A stretch of DNA of 64,000 nt, from positions 62,001 to 126,000 of the forward strand of contig NZ_CAKMRU010000003.1 in NCBI RefSeq assembly GCF_928368155.1, given 5' to 3'. Source of the stretch: Anaerococcus ihuae. Lineage in GTDB: Bacteria; Bacillota; Clostridia; Tissierellales; Peptoniphilaceae. This document shows, one piece after another, positions 26,249 to 35,300 of the stretch (position 1 is the first letter of the stretch; each line of letters opens with the position of its first letter). Position numbers and translations under genes: made by a program. Below the pieces are notes generated by a model. It searched no databases. It saw only the letters and a list, made by a program, of their open reading frames with translations, and was not told the origin of the DNA.

Positions 26249-26272
26249 GGCAGGATTTCCCGCCTTATTTTT
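26244..26272. terminator. Bidirectional terminator between thiN and the ArsC-like gene
   Basis: Eleven-bp stem AATAAGGCAGG/CCCGCCTTATT with one mismatch, T tail on the plus strand; serves both convergent genes. Confidence 0.8.
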
Positions 26273-26618
26273 CAAAATATTTTTCTATATTTAACCTACC
26301 AACTACAACATCATCACCATAAACTAGTATTGGCCTTTTTAATAGCATGCCATCTGATGCTAGTAAGTCTAATTTTTCATCTTCACTCATATCTTTTAAC
26401 TTGTCTTTTAAATTCAATTTTCTATAAATTTGTCCAGATGTATTAAAAAATTTTTTTATCTCCAAACCACTTTTTTCATACAAGTCTTTTATTTTGTCTT
26501 TTTCTGGTTTTTCTTCTTTTACATCTTGAAATTTATAATCAACTTTCTTCTCTTCTAAAAATTTTTCAGTTTTTTTGCAAGTTGAGCATGATTTATATCC
26601 AATTAATAAAGCTTCCAT
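26265..26618 (-). CDS. ArsC/Spx-family reductase
   Basis: 117-residue thioredoxin-fold protein with Cys11-x-x-Cys14 (CSTC) and the family block KRPILVYGDDVVVGR near 93-107. The group includes arsenate reductase-like proteins, YffB, MgsR and Spx. The CxxC and short length fit the Spx/MgsR or uncharacterised reductase branch; no RNA-polymerase-binding evidence can be read here. AGGAG before ATG. Monocistronic or first after the asp23 operon (56-base gap). Confidence 0.85.
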   Translation of the reverse strand: MEALLIGYKSCSTCKKTEKFLEEKKVDYKFQDVKEEKPEKDKIKDLYEKSGLEIKKFFNTSGQIYRKLNLKDKLKDMSEDEKLDLLASDGMLLKRPILVYGDDVVVGRLNIEKYFEK

Positions 26619-26677
26619 AATTTCTCCTAAATTTTTCTAAAAAAAGAGATTGGCAAAGCCAACCCCTTTAGTTTTTC

Positions 26678-27121
26678 TTATTTTCTATCGTCATTGTCAG
26701 ATTTTTTTGCTTTGTATTCGTCTCTTGTCATAACATCAACTACATCAACATTTACTGTTACAACATCAAGACCTGTCATTTGTTTTACATTTTCTTTTAC
26801 AACTTTTTTAATATTTTCAAAAATTTGTGGAGCAGATTTTCCATATTCTAAAATAATTTGCATATTAACTTTTGCTTCTTTTTGTCCAACTTCAACATCT
26901 ACTCCAGATGTATCTTGTTCATTTGATGATTGGAAAACTGATGAAACTGAATCAAAAAAACTTGCTTTCATATCCAAAATTCCATCAACTCTGTTTACTG
27001 CAATTCTTGAAATTTTTGCTACAACCTTATCAGCAATTGTTAGCTTTGAAACTTCTTGTTCAATTTCTTGGTCTTGTTCGATTCCTTTTTCGTAATCTTT
27101 GTCAAATGTTTTTTCTGTCAT
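26678..27121 (-). CDS. Asp23/Gls24-family envelope stress protein
   Basis: 147 aa with the Asp23 domain (about 25-125) starting ISRIAVNRVDGI and ending in a conserved VNVDVVDV strand. In staphylococci Asp23 is anchored at the membrane by AmaP and protects during alkaline or wall stress. Charged termini without membrane segments. Third gene of amaP-DUF2273-asp23, 18 bases after the DUF2273 gene. A short hairpin-like AT-rich region with terminator character follows (26640-26670). Confidence 0.92.
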   Translation of the reverse strand: MTEKTFDKDYEKGIEQDQEIEQEVSKLTIADKVVAKISRIAVNRVDGILDMKASFFDSVSSVFQSSNEQDTSGVDVEVGQKEAKVNMQIILEYGKSAPQIFENIKKVVKENVKQMTGLDVVTVNVDVVDVMTRDEYKAKKSDNDDRK

Positions 27122-27139
27122 AATTTTCCCCTATCTTTT

Positions 27140-27460
27140 TTATTGAAATTTTTTTAATAAGTTAATTACAAATCCCATTACTTTAGGATCTCTGTCAAAC
27201 CATCCACCTAAACAATAGCAAAAACCTAAAACTATCCAAATTCCTAAAGTTCTAAAGAATCCATAATCAAATAAAGATCCAATAGTCACAATTCCCAAAA
27301 TTAGGGCAATTATTTTGTGCTTATTTTTTTCTTTAAATTTTTTACACTCTATTTCCTTTTTTTCCCTTATGTCTAGTTTTCTCATTTCTACGTCATAGGC
27401 GGATACTTGTTTTTCTTGAGTTTTATTTTCAAGATCTAAATTTTCTTTATTTTTTTCCAT
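27140..27460 (-). CDS. DUF2273 small membrane protein
   Basis: 106 aa: charged, likely coiled N-terminal half (1-46) and two membrane helices (about 48-66 and 70-88) of the DUF2273 type, then a short tail. It sits between amaP and asp23, its usual place, and may help tether Asp23-like proteins to the membrane. Function is not known beyond that association. Confidence 0.82.
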   Translation of the reverse strand: MEKNKENLDLENKTQEKQVSAYDVEMRKLDIREKKEIECKKFKEKNKHKIIALILGIVTIGSLFDYGFFRTLGIWIVLGFCYCLGGWFDRDPKVMGFVINLLKKFQ

Positions 27461-27468
27461 AATTGTAC

Positions 27469-28008
27469 CTACCTAATGTCTCTTTCTTGAGATTTTTCTG
27501 CCTTGTTTAGCTGAACATGAGCATTTGCATTTTCAATGCCTGTAAGCATCCTTAATCCCATTTCAACTTCCGCTTGGATTTTTCTTCCCAAGTCTTCAAA
27601 GTCTCTTTCTCCAAAAATATCGCATTTTATATTTGCTTCAACGGTTTCGCCTTTAATAATTTTAACTTTTGAATCTGTAAGTTCAGCTCCAGCAAATTTT
27701 TTTACTGCAGAATTTACAGCTGCATCCAAAGAATTTCTAGTAATAAAAATATCTCCATTATTATCTTCTACTAGATACTCACGCTTATCATTTTGATTTG
27801 CGATAATATCTATTAAAAGAATAATTGCAAAAATTAAAATAGCTATGGCAACGCCTAGAAGCACGTATCTATAGTTTTGAATTTCTAAATATGATAATAA
27901 ATCATGCCTAATTCCATCGTCAACAAGAGCGACAGTTCCTAAAATCGCGGCAATTATTATTAAAACTATGGTCATAAGTGACCACAAAAATTTTTTAAAT
28001 CCTCCCAT
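27469..28008 (-). CDS. amaP: Alkaline shock membrane anchor AmaP
   Basis: 179 aa with two N-terminal helices (about 8-30 and 46-68) and a cytoplasmic Asp23-like domain (about 75-165) containing SLDAAVNSAVKKFAG and AEVEMGLRMLTGI. Recruits Asp23 to the membrane. GAGGAGG before ATG. First gene of the three-gene envelope-stress operon; promoter not clearly recognised in the 50-base gap after the ABC-F gene. Confidence 0.9.
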   Translation of the reverse strand: MGGFKKFLWSLMTIVLIIIAAILGTVALVDDGIRHDLLSYLEIQNYRYVLLGVAIAILIFAIILLIDIIANQNDKREYLVEDNNGDIFITRNSLDAAVNSAVKKFAGAELTDSKVKIIKGETVEANIKCDIFGERDFEDLGRKIQAEVEMGLRMLTGIENANAHVQLNKAEKSQERDIR

Positions 28009-28060
28009 ATTGCCTCCTCACTATTTCTTTACCCTTGCTTTATTATTTGAAACAATTTTT

Positions 28061-29983
28061 TTAATTTTCTTCCAATTCCAAAGATAATTCTAACCACTTA
28101 TCCTGATATCTTTGTTTTTTATCTTCAAGATTTTTTATGTTAGCAAAAGTTTCAATAACTTTTTCTTGGTCATCATAAAAACCTTCTTTGAGGCTTTCTT
28201 CTGTGAGTTGGTGAATTTTTACATCTATAGAATTTGCTTCTTTTTCCAATTTTTCTAATTTTTCTTTTATTTTTTTTATTTCAAGCCTTTTTAATTTTTT
28301 CTTTTTTTCTTCTTTTTTAATTTGGGTTTGAGTCATTTCTGGTTTTTTTTCATCTTCCATCAACTCTTCTTTTAATTTTTCTACATAGTAATCGTAATTA
28401 CCCAAATATTCTTTCATATACTCCTTGTGCATATCAAGAATTTTTACTGCTATTTTATTTAGAAAATACCTATCGTGGCTTATTACAAGAACTGTTCCTT
28501 CATAAGCAATAAGAGCATCTTCCAAGGCTTCTTTTGAATCTATATCAAGATGGTTTGTAGGCTCATCCATCAAAATAAAATTGCAATCTGAAAGCATAAG
28601 TTTCAGTAAAGAAATTCTTGCTCTTTGACCTCCAGACAATTCATTTATAGGCTTATCAACCTCATCTTGATAAAACATAATTTTTGCAAGATATGACCTA
28701 ATCTCATAATTTGTAAGGTCAGGATAAGCTTCTCTTATTTCTTCAAACAAGGTGTTTTCTGTATTAAGAGATTTTTGTTCTTGGTCAAAATACCCAACTT
28801 TTACGCTAGAGCCTAATTTTATTTCTCCATCATCTTTTCTTTCTTGGTTTAAAATAATTTTAAATAAAGTAGTTTTTCCTACTCCATTTTCTCCAATTAT
28901 CGCAACCCTATCATTTCTATAAATATTAAAAGAAATATCTTCAAAAATTTCCTTATCATAGGATTTTTTTAGTTTATCTACACTTAATACATCAACTCCC
29001 GAAACAATTCTTGGAGTAAATCTTATATTTATTGATTCATTAAGACTTTCAGGTTTTTCAACCCTTTCCATCTTATCCAAAAGTTTTTGTCTTGATCTTG
29101 ATTGAGAAATTCCTCTTTTCCTTTTTGAACCACCAAGATTTTTCAGCCTATCAATGATTTCTTCTTGCCTTTTAATTTCCTTTTGTTGGGTCTTGTAAAG
29201 GTGGTTTTGGACTTTTAAATCTTTTTTCCTTTGTTTCATAAAAGATGTATAATCGCCATCATAAATTTTTAATCCACCATTTTCTAAAAGAAATATTTTT
29301 GAAACCGTGGCATCCAAAAAATACCTATCGTGGCTTATAACTATAACCGATCCATTAAAATTTTTTACAAAATTTTCCAAAAAATTAATGGCCTTTATAT
29401 CCAAGTGGTTAGTAGGCTCATCTAACAAAATAAGGTCAGGTTTTTCCAATAAAAGACAGGCAAGTTCAACCCTTGCCTTTTGTCCTCCTGATAAAAGCGA
29501 AATTTCTTTTGAAAAATCTTCTTCCCTAAAGCCCATTCCAATCAAAACCCCTCTAATTTCTGATTTATAGGAATAGCCGTTTTGTTTTTCAAATTCTTCG
29601 CTTTTTTTCGCATATTCTGTCATTATTTCTTCAAGCTTATCTGGATTTTTTTCCTCACTCATTTTCATTTCAAGATCTCTTAAATCTTTTTCAAGACTTA
29701 TTAGGTCTTTAAAAACTTCCAAACAATAATCATATATACTTTTGTCTGACATAAGTCCTAATTGTTGTTTCAAATATCCAAGACTTACGTCGTTTGGTAT
29801 ATGTATATTTCCAAAATCTTTTGAGATTTCTCCTGTTAATATATTAAATAGTGTAGACTTTCCAGAACCATTATTTCCTATTAGACCAATCTTATCTCCC
29901 TTGTTTATAGTAAAGGATAAATTTGAAAATACGTCTTGGGTCGGATAGGATTTTGTTAAATTTGATACTGAAGCTACAATCAT
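28061..29983 (-). CDS. ABC-F family ATPase (ribosome-associated translation factor)
   Basis: 640 aa with two ABC domains and no membrane segment: first Walker A GNNGSGKST (36-44), LSGGQKARVELA and linker with a charged coiled-coil, second GENGVGKTT (about 365) and LSGGQRARISLL, then a lysine/glutamate-rich C-terminal coiled coil (about 545-640). The long C-terminal coil resembles the YdiF/Uup type. Such proteins act in translation at the E-site; whether it protects against antibiotics cannot be inferred. No clear ribosome site; follows rex by 6 bases. Confidence 0.92.
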   Translation of the reverse strand: MIVASVSNLTKSYPTQDVFSNLSFTINKGDKIGLIGNNGSGKSTLFNILTGEISKDFGNIHIPNDVSLGYLKQQLGLMSDKSIYDYCLEVFKDLISLEKDLRDLEMKMSEEKNPDKLEEIMTEYAKKSEEFEKQNGYSYKSEIRGVLIGMGFREEDFSKEISLLSGGQKARVELACLLLEKPDLILLDEPTNHLDIKAINFLENFVKNFNGSVIVISHDRYFLDATVSKIFLLENGGLKIYDGDYTSFMKQRKKDLKVQNHLYKTQQKEIKRQEEIIDRLKNLGGSKRKRGISQSRSRQKLLDKMERVEKPESLNESINIRFTPRIVSGVDVLSVDKLKKSYDKEIFEDISFNIYRNDRVAIIGENGVGKTTLFKIILNQERKDDGEIKLGSSVKVGYFDQEQKSLNTENTLFEEIREAYPDLTNYEIRSYLAKIMFYQDEVDKPINELSGGQRARISLLKLMLSDCNFILMDEPTNHLDIDSKEALEDALIAYEGTVLVISHDRYFLNKIAVKILDMHKEYMKEYLGNYDYYVEKLKEELMEDEKKPEMTQTQIKKEEKKKKLKRLEIKKIKEKLEKLEKEANSIDVKIHQLTEESLKEGFYDDQEKVIETFANIKNLEDKKQRYQDKWLELSLELEEN

Positions 29984-29989
29984 AATTTT

Positions 29990-30628
29990 TTAGAACATGA
30001 AATCTTCTGGTGAGTTGATAAAATATGTTAAGGTAAATAATGATTCATCTAGGTGAACATTTTCTATTACCACATTATTTTTTGTTTTTAAATCAACTGG
30101 TGCAAAATTCCAAATTCCTTTTATTCCTCCTTCACAAAGAATATCACAAACTTCTTGGGCACCTTCTTTTGGTGTTGTAATAATTCCTATATCTATTTTG
30201 TTTTTTTCCAAATATTCTTTTAATTCATCTATTGACAAAACTTCTAATTCATCTGTTGAAACTTCTTCATTTTTTTTGTCAAATACTGCTTTTACATTAT
30301 AATCTAAGATTTTAAATCCTCTATATTGGAAAAGAGCGTGACCAATATTTCCATATCCGATTATTACCATAGAATATTCTTTGTTCACTCCAATAATTTT
30401 TGCAAGCTCTTGCATCAATTCTTTTACATTATATCCATAGCCTTGTTGACCAAAACAACCATAGTGATTTAAATCTTGTCTAATTTGGCTTGCAGTTAGA
30501 CCTGTAATTTGTGAAAGTTCTTTAGATGAAACTCTTACAATACCTTTTTCATTAATAGCTTCTAGGTACCTATAATATTTTGGTAACCTTTTTATAACTG
30601 ATAAAGAAACATTTGATCCTTTTTTCAT
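29990..30628 (-). CDS. rex: Redox-sensing repressor Rex
   Basis: NADH/NAD+-sensing repressor of fermentative genes. From the ATG at 30628 (GGAGG 5 bases before) it has 212 aa; the frame opens 12 bases earlier. Winged helix at 1-80 with TASQIRQDL recognition helix, Rossmann fold with GYGNIG (91-96), and the C-terminal domain-swapped helix. Overlaps the stop of the upstream membrane protein gene region and lies 6 bases before the ABC-F gene. I did not find a clear palindromic Rex operator in the window. Confidence 0.95.
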   Translation of the reverse strand: MKKGSNVSLSVIKRLPKYYRYLEAINEKGIVRVSSKELSQITGLTASQIRQDLNHYGCFGQQGYGYNVKELMQELAKIIGVNKEYSMVIIGYGNIGHALFQYRGFKILDYNVKAVFDKKNEEVSTDELEVLSIDELKEYLEKNKIDIGIITTPKEGAQEVCDILCEGGIKGIWNFAPVDLKTKNNVVIENVHLDESLFTLTYFINSPEDFMF

Positions 30629-30639
30629 AACAACCTCCA

Positions 30640-31077
30640 TTAGTCATTTTTCATTTCTTTAGACTTTAATCTATTTAAAAGTATTACATTTAATAAATGA
30701 GCTATATAAACGATTATTAGTCCACTATAAAATATTTCTTGCCAATAACTTGATATTCTTTCATCTACTGCTATAAATTTTGGAATTAGTGGTGTATAAG
30801 TGCTTGCCACAAGTAGGGCATGGTAACTTAATACAGCAAATCCAATTATGCTAAGTATTGCTACAAAAATTGAATATCCTCTTGTTTGTTTTTCCATTAA
30901 TATATAAAGAGGATATATCAACATAATAACCCACGAAATGATAAAGGAAATATTCCAAATATCATTTACTATTTGTGGGTTAATTTTTGTAAGGATTAGC
31001 ATTAAATTAGTTATAAAAACCACTAATATTGATAAAAGCAGAGAGGTTGAAAGAAATCTTTCAAATCTCTTTTTCAT
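30640..31077 (-). CDS. Unknown four-helix membrane protein
   Basis: 145 aa, not recognised. Four hydrophobic segments at about 10-30, 42-62, 69-92 and 112-133, with short basic termini and a KQTRG loop; topology N-in/C-in. Ribosome site AAGGTGG. Lies between typA (9-base gap) and rex (coupled), so it may belong to the same transcript; nothing in the sequence suggests an enzyme. Confidence 0.75.
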   Translation of the reverse strand: MKKRFERFLSTSLLLSILVVFITNLMLILTKINPQIVNDIWNISFIISWVIMLIYPLYILMEKQTRGYSIFVAILSIIGFAVLSYHALLVASTYTPLIPKFIAVDERISSYWQEIFYSGLIIVYIAHLLNVILLNRLKSKEMKND

Positions 31078-31086
31078 TTTTCCACC

Positions 31087-32913
31087 TTATTTGTTGTTTT
31101 TTTTAGATTTATATCTTAAATTATTATCTAAGATTCTTTTTCTAATTCTTAAATTATGTGGAGTGATTTCTATTAACTCATCTTCTTCCACAAATTCCAT
31201 CATTTCTTCTACGCTCATAATTTTTGCAGGAGAAAGTACAAGAGCTTCGTCAGCTGCTGATGCCCTGACGTTGGTTTGTTTTTTCTTTTTACAAACATTT
31301 ACGTCAATATCTATTCCCTTGGCATTTGATCCTATAACTTCACCTTCATAAACTTCATCTTGAGGTTTTACAAAAAGTTGTCCTCTTGATTGGGCTGCGT
31401 GAAGTCCATAAGTTGTGGCAACTCCTGTTTCAAAAGAAATAAGTGAACCTGCTTGTCTTTTTGCTATATCTCCCTTATATCTCTCGTATGAATCAAATTC
31501 TGTATTTAAAACTCCTGTTCCTTTTGTATCTGTCAAAAATTCTTGCCTGTAACCTATAAGTCCTCTTGCAGGAATTTTAAATACCATTCTTGTATAACCT
31601 GATGAATTTGGAGCCATATCTATTAATTCTCCCTTACGAAGACCCAATTTTTCAATTATTGCTCCTGTATATTCTTGATCAACATCAATTGTTGCAAGTT
31701 CAATTGGTTCTAATTTTTTACCATTTTCATCTTTTTTGAACATAACTTCAGGTTTTGAAACTTGGAATTCGTAGCCTTCTCTTCTTAAATTTTCTATCAA
31801 AACTGAAAGATGAAGCTCTCCTCTTCCTGAAACCTTGAAAGATTCTGTTGAGTCAGTTGGTTCAACCCTTAATGAAACATCTGTTTCTTTTTCTTTAAAT
31901 AACCTATCTCTAATATGTCTACTTGTTACATAATCTCCATCACGTCCTGCAAAGGGTGAATTATTTACTGAAAAGGTCATTGAAAGTGTTGGCTCAGAAA
32001 TTTTTGTAAATTCTATTGGCTCCATATCATTTTCAGTACAAATTGTATCTCCAATATTTATATCTTCCATTCCTGATAGGGCTACAATTGAACCAAAATC
32101 CGCTTTTTCTACTTCACTTCTTTGAAGACCTTCAAATTCATAAATTGTAACAATTTTTGATTTTACTTTTCTATCCTTGTCATTATAATTTACAATTATG
32201 CAAGAATCATTTTTATTTATTTGTCCACTTTCAACTTTTCCAATTGCTATTCTTCCAAGATAATTGTCATAATCTGTTGTTGAAACCAAAACTTTAAATG
32301 GAGCATTTTCTTTAGCTTCAAAGGCTGGAGTGTAATCAATTATTGTATCCAAAAGATCTGTCATATCTTTTTTTTCTTCACCAAATTCTAGACTTGCCCA
32401 GCCTTCTTTTGCTGATGCAAAAACAAATGGTGAATCAAGATATGATTCGTCAGCTTCAAGAGAAATAAATAAATCTAAAACTTCATCCATTACTTCTTCA
32501 ACTCTTTGGTCAGGTCTGTCTACTTTATTTATACAAATAATTGCAGGTAAATTTAAATCAATTGCCTTTCTCAAAACAAATTTTGTTTGAGGCATTGGAC
32601 CTTCACGACTATCTACAACCAAAACTACAGCTTCAGCCATATTTAAAACTCTCTCAACCTCTCCACCAAAATCGGCGTGGCCTGGAGTGTCAATTATATT
32701 TATTTTTGTTCCTTTGTAATTAATTGCGGTATTTTTTGAAAGAATTGTAATTCCTCTTTCCTTTTCAATAGAATTTGAATCCATAACTCTTTCGTCAACT
32801 TGTTGGTTTTCTCTAAAAATTCCGCTAGTTTTTAAAAGTCCATCAACCAAGGTTGTTTTACCATGGTCAACATGGGCAATTATAGCTACATTTCTTATAT
32901 CTTCACGTTTCAT
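31087..32913 (-). CDS. typA: Translational GTPase TypA/BipA
   Basis: Ribosome-binding GTPase active under cold or stress and in 50S assembly. 608 aa from the ATG at 32913 (a TTG codon just upstream extends the frame by one). G1 AHVDHGKT (13-20), G3 [13 protein letters not shown]4 NKVDRPD, then domains II, III, V and the BipA-specific C-terminal domain containing [15 protein letters not shown]. Begins a run typA-membrane protein-rex-ABC-F. Confidence 0.96.
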   Translation of the reverse strand: MKREDIRNVAIIAHVDHGKTTLVDGLLKTSGIFRENQQVDERVMDSNSIEKERGITILSKNTAINYKGTKINIIDTPGHADFGGEVERVLNMAEAVVLVVDSREGPMPQTKFVLRKAIDLNLPAIICINKVDRPDQRVEEVMDEVLDLFISLEADESYLDSPFVFASAKEGWASLEFGEEKKDMTDLLDTIIDYTPAFEAKENAPFKVLVSTTDYDNYLGRIAIGKVESGQINKNDSCIIVNYNDKDRKVKSKIVTIYEFEGLQRSEVEKADFGSIVALSGMEDINIGDTICTENDMEPIEFTKISEPTLSMTFSVNNSPFAGRDGDYVTSRHIRDRLFKEKETDVSLRVEPTDSTESFKVSGRGELHLSVLIENLRREGYEFQVSKPEVMFKKDENGKKLEPIELATIDVDQEYTGAIIEKLGLRKGELIDMAPNSSGYTRMVFKIPARGLIGYRQEFLTDTKGTGVLNTEFDSYERYKGDIAKRQAGSLISFETGVATTYGLHAAQSRGQLFVKPQDEVYEGEVIGSNAKGIDIDVNVCKKKKQTNVRASAADEALVLSPAKIMSVEEMMEFVEEDELIEITPHNLRIRKRILDNNLRYKSKKNNK

Positions 32914-33002
32914 CAAATCACTTCTTTCTTAACTAAATTAAACTATTTATTCATCAATTTATTATATCATATGTGATAAGATTATCAATAAATAACAAAA
33001 AA

Positions 33003-33033
33003 AATACTTGATAAAACAAACTTACCAAGTATT
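33003..33033 (-). terminator. Terminator of the anti-sigma-type kinase gene
   Basis: Minus-strand stem AATACTTGG/CAAGTATT with a following T run, overlapping the stop codon region. Confidence 0.75.
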
Positions 33034-33430
33034 ATATATATAATTTTCTCTTGGAATCTCTTTTTAAAAAAGCGATTATGATATTATCTTTAATAATTAG
33101 CTCATCTGCTAAACTATAAACAAGTTTAATTCCCCTACCATGATCATGAAGTCCGTCATTTTCAAAAAGATAATCAATGCCATCTCCCTCATCTTTTACT
33201 TTTATAAGGCAAAATTCATCATCCATCATAAAAGTTGTGTCAATAATTTTATCATAATCACACCTATTTCCATGTTCGTAGGAATTTATTATAAGTTCAT
33301 CCAAAATTAATCTTATTTTAAAAATTAAATTTTCGTCTATATTTTTATTTTTTAAATTTAAAACAAGCCCGTCCCTAAATTTTTTTATCATTTTTAGGTC
33401 AGTCGGCATTGTGTTTCTAATAAGCTCCAT
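33032..33430 (-). CDS. RsbW/SpoIIAB-like ATP-binding anti-sigma regulatory protein
   Basis: 132-residue GHKL ATPase: N-box LDELIINSYEHGN (43-55), G1 KDEGDGID (79-86) and G2 HDHGRGI (95-101). Such proteins bind and phosphorylate an anti-anti-sigma partner or sequester a sigma factor. No sigma factor or STAS-domain partner is adjacent here, so the target is unknown. GAAGAGGG ribosome site. Stands alone between typA and rubredoxin. Confidence 0.85.
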   Translation of the reverse strand: MELIRNTMPTDLKMIKKFRDGLVLNLKNKNIDENLIFKIRLILDELIINSYEHGNRCDYDKIIDTTFMMDDEFCLIKVKDEGDGIDYLFENDGLHDHGRGIKLVYSLADELIIKDNIIIAFLKRDSKRKLYI

Positions 33431-33551
33431 CTTATCCCTCTTCTCTTGATACTAAATATATACCCAAATAAGAATTAAGTATCTAGCAATTTTAAAAAAT
33501 TTGTCAAATTTTGTACAATTTCTTAAATTATTGATTTTTTTTATTTTGTAG

Positions 33552-33557
33552 TATAAT
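33552..33557 (+). promoter_or_regulatory. -10 element of rubredoxin gene
   Basis: TATAAT 30 bases before the rubredoxin ATG; the only -35 candidate (TTGATT at 33531) has a short 15-base spacer. Confidence 0.5.
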
Positions 33558-33586
33558 GTAAATATAACAAATGAAAGGAGAATATT

Positions 33587-33745
33587 ATGAAATACGTATG
33601 TACAGCTTGTGGATATATCTATGATCCTGCAAAAGGAGATCCAGATAACGGAATCGACGCAGGAACAGAATTCAACGATCTTCCAGAAGATTGGGTTTGC
33701 CCAGTTTGTGGAGTAGGTAAAGATATGTTCGAAGAACAAGAATAA
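33587..33745 (+). CDS. Rubredoxin
   Basis: 52-residue one-iron electron carrier. Two CxxCG knuckles: Cys5-x-x-Cys8-Gly and Cys38-x-x-Cys41-Gly, with the aromatic core Tyr10, Tyr12 and Trp36. AAAGGAG before ATG. Rubredoxin passes electrons from NADH:rubredoxin reductase to flavodiiron protein and rubrerythrin, so it likely serves the flavodiiron protein at 44865-46076. Short enough to be missed by length-limited ORF calling; a longer frame on the opposite strand is spurious. Has its own terminator. Confidence 0.97.
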   Translation: MKYVCTACGYIYDPAKGDPDNGIDAGTEFNDLPEDWVCPVCGVGKDMFEEQE

Positions 33746-33757
33746 GATTTTTTAAAA

Positions 33758-33782
33758 GGGAGGCCTTGGCCTCTCTTTTTTC
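33758..33782 (+). terminator. Rubredoxin terminator
   Basis: GGGAGGCC-TT-GGCCTCTC stem followed by TTTTTT. Confidence 0.9.
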
Positions 33783-33805
33783 TAAGTCCGTATTAAAAAC
33801 TAATT

Positions 33806-34402
33806 ATGAAATATTTTTTAAGAAAATATAGTAAAGAAATTAAAATATTAATAAGCCTTGGACTTTCGATTTTATTTTTAAGTTTTCTTTATAAATTGTA
33901 TAAACTTGGAATTCTAACAGATTCCGACAAATTATATGATTATATCGGAGCTTTTACATACCTTGCTCCTTTAATTTTTATAATTTTGAAGGTAATGATC
34001 GGATTTGTTCCATTTATTCCAACAACTATTTTTATAATAATTGGTTTTGCCTTATTTGGACAAAAGTTCGGTTTGTTTTTAAATTATATTACTGGCCTTA
34101 TGACAGCGGTAATAAATTATACTTTAACAAGAATTTATGGAAAAAGATTTTTAAATATTTTTATTCCAAAAAAGAATCTCAAAAAATTTGAAAGTGCAAA
34201 AAGACAAAGTAGTAAAAAATTTAAAAAAATTTTATTTATAACAAGTGCAACTCCATTTGCTCCTGATAATGCCTTATCTATGGTTGCAGGTTTTAGAAAA
34301 ATCAAATTTAAAGAATACATAAAAATAATGGTAGTTGCAAAATTTATAGAAATATTAATAATAGCCTACTTGATGTACCATTTAAAATTATTTTTAACTT
34401 AA
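33806..34402 (+). CDS. TVP38/TMEM64 (DedA-like) membrane protein
   Basis: 198 aa with about five hydrophobic segments and the SNARE-associated/VTT core: VPFIPTTIFIIIGFALFG (67-84), GLMTAVINYTLTRIYG (97-112) and the downstream ATPFAPDNALSMVAGFRKI (147-165). The family is linked to lipid scrambling or membrane homeostasis. Begins 60 bases after rubredoxin beyond its terminator with no clear ribosome site, so translation may be low. Ends at a large hairpin repeat. Confidence 0.82.
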   Translation: MKYFLRKYSKEIKILISLGLSILFLSFLYKLYKLGILTDSDKLYDYIGAFTYLAPLIFIILKVMIGFVPFIPTTIFIIIGFALFGQKFGLFLNYITGLMTAVINYTLTRIYGKRFLNIFIPKKNLKKFESAKRQSSKKFKKILFITSATPFAPDNALSMVAGFRKIKFKEYIKIMVVAKFIEILIIAYLMYHLKLFLT

Positions 34403-34407
34403 AAAAG

Positions 34408-34457
34408 GACTGTTGCATAATGAATAAATCATTCATAGTTTTGCAACAGCCCCTTTT
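34408..34457. terminator. Large conserved hairpin, copy A
   Basis: CTGTTGCA (34410-34417) pairs with TGCAACAG (34442-34449), then after an asymmetric internal loop (TA against AGTTT) ATGAATA pairs with ATTCAT. T tails on both strands, so it terminates both convergent genes. Nearly the same structure and bases occur at 50797-50846, internal loop included, which suggests a dispersed repeat rather than two ordinary terminators. Confidence 0.85.
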
Positions 34458-35288
34458 TTATATATTCATTGCTTTTTCCCAAAAATATAGATAAAGCGAT
34501 GTGAACACACCGAGATTATTTTCATCTAACCAAGGTTTTCTTTTTCCACAAAAATGCAAAAAGCAAGTGTTGGAAATTATATAGGATAAATTATACTTTT
34601 TATCTTTTAATTTATAAGCCAAATATCTTCTTGCATCATAATTATATTTTATCTCGTCAATTTTTATTATTTTATTTCTAAAAACAACATTCAAAAGGTC
34701 TTGATCTGGCATTACTAGCCCCAAAGATTTGGTGTTTTTTACATAATTTAAAACTTCTTTTTCATAAATTTTACTATTTCTTGCTAGCTTTAAGTTTATC
34801 ATCAAAATTCCAGAATTAAAATAATTGTCTATATCTTTTAATCCACTTGAAATAGATAATCTGGCTACATTTGCAGATTGAACCGTTGGAATAGTATGGG
34901 TTGCTGCTGCAAAATAATTCTCTTTTAAATCCATATTATAAAGCTTTTCGCAAGAATTCAAAACTAAGATATCAGGATCTAAATATAAAATTTTATCTAA
35001 ATTTTCTGGCAAATATTTATATGCAAGAAGCCTATAATACATCTCTTCTGTATAATAGAAAGTTGTTTTTGCATTTGAAAAAAGATTTTTAACTTTTATC
35101 GGATTTAATTTTGCCTTATCCAAGCTTGCTTTTTTTACAAATTTTTCAAGTTCTTTTATTTTTTCATCTCTTATATCCTTATAAATCAAATAAACTTCAA
35201 AATTTGTATCATTACTTTTGAATAATGAATATAGCATAGTTTTTAAAGGATTTATATAATTTTCATCACAAGAAACTAATATATTCAT
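34458..35288 (-). CDS. Family 8 glycosyltransferase
   Basis: 276 aa, GT-A fold retaining glycosyltransferase (UDP-glucose or UDP-galactose type). Start MNILVSCDENYINPL, metal-binding DPD (104-106) in LYLDPDILVL, and a C-terminal CFLHFCGKRKPW block with the donor-site HxxGxxKPW. Cytoplasmic. GAAAGGG before ATG, 12 bases after the YitT gene. Acceptor unknown, such as a glycolipid, wall polymer or protein. Confidence 0.9.
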   Translation of the reverse strand: MNILVSCDENYINPLKTMLYSLFKSNDTNFEVYLIYKDIRDEKIKELEKFVKKASLDKAKLNPIKVKNLFSNAKTTFYYTEEMYYRLLAYKYLPENLDKILYLDPDILVLNSCEKLYNMDLKENYFAAATHTIPTVQSANVARLSISSGLKDIDNYFNSGILMINLKLARNSKIYEKEVLNYVKNTKSLGLVMPDQDLLNVVFRNKIIKIDEIKYNYDARRYLAYKLKDKKYNLSYIISNTCFLHFCGKRKPWLDENNLGVFTSLYLYFWEKAMNI

Positions 35289-35300
35289 AGTTTTCCCTTT

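Noticed and set aside
33452-33739. 95-codon minus-strand frame over rubredoxin
   Set aside because: Antisense shadow of the 52-residue rubredoxin, which has all cysteine ligands and a ribosome site.
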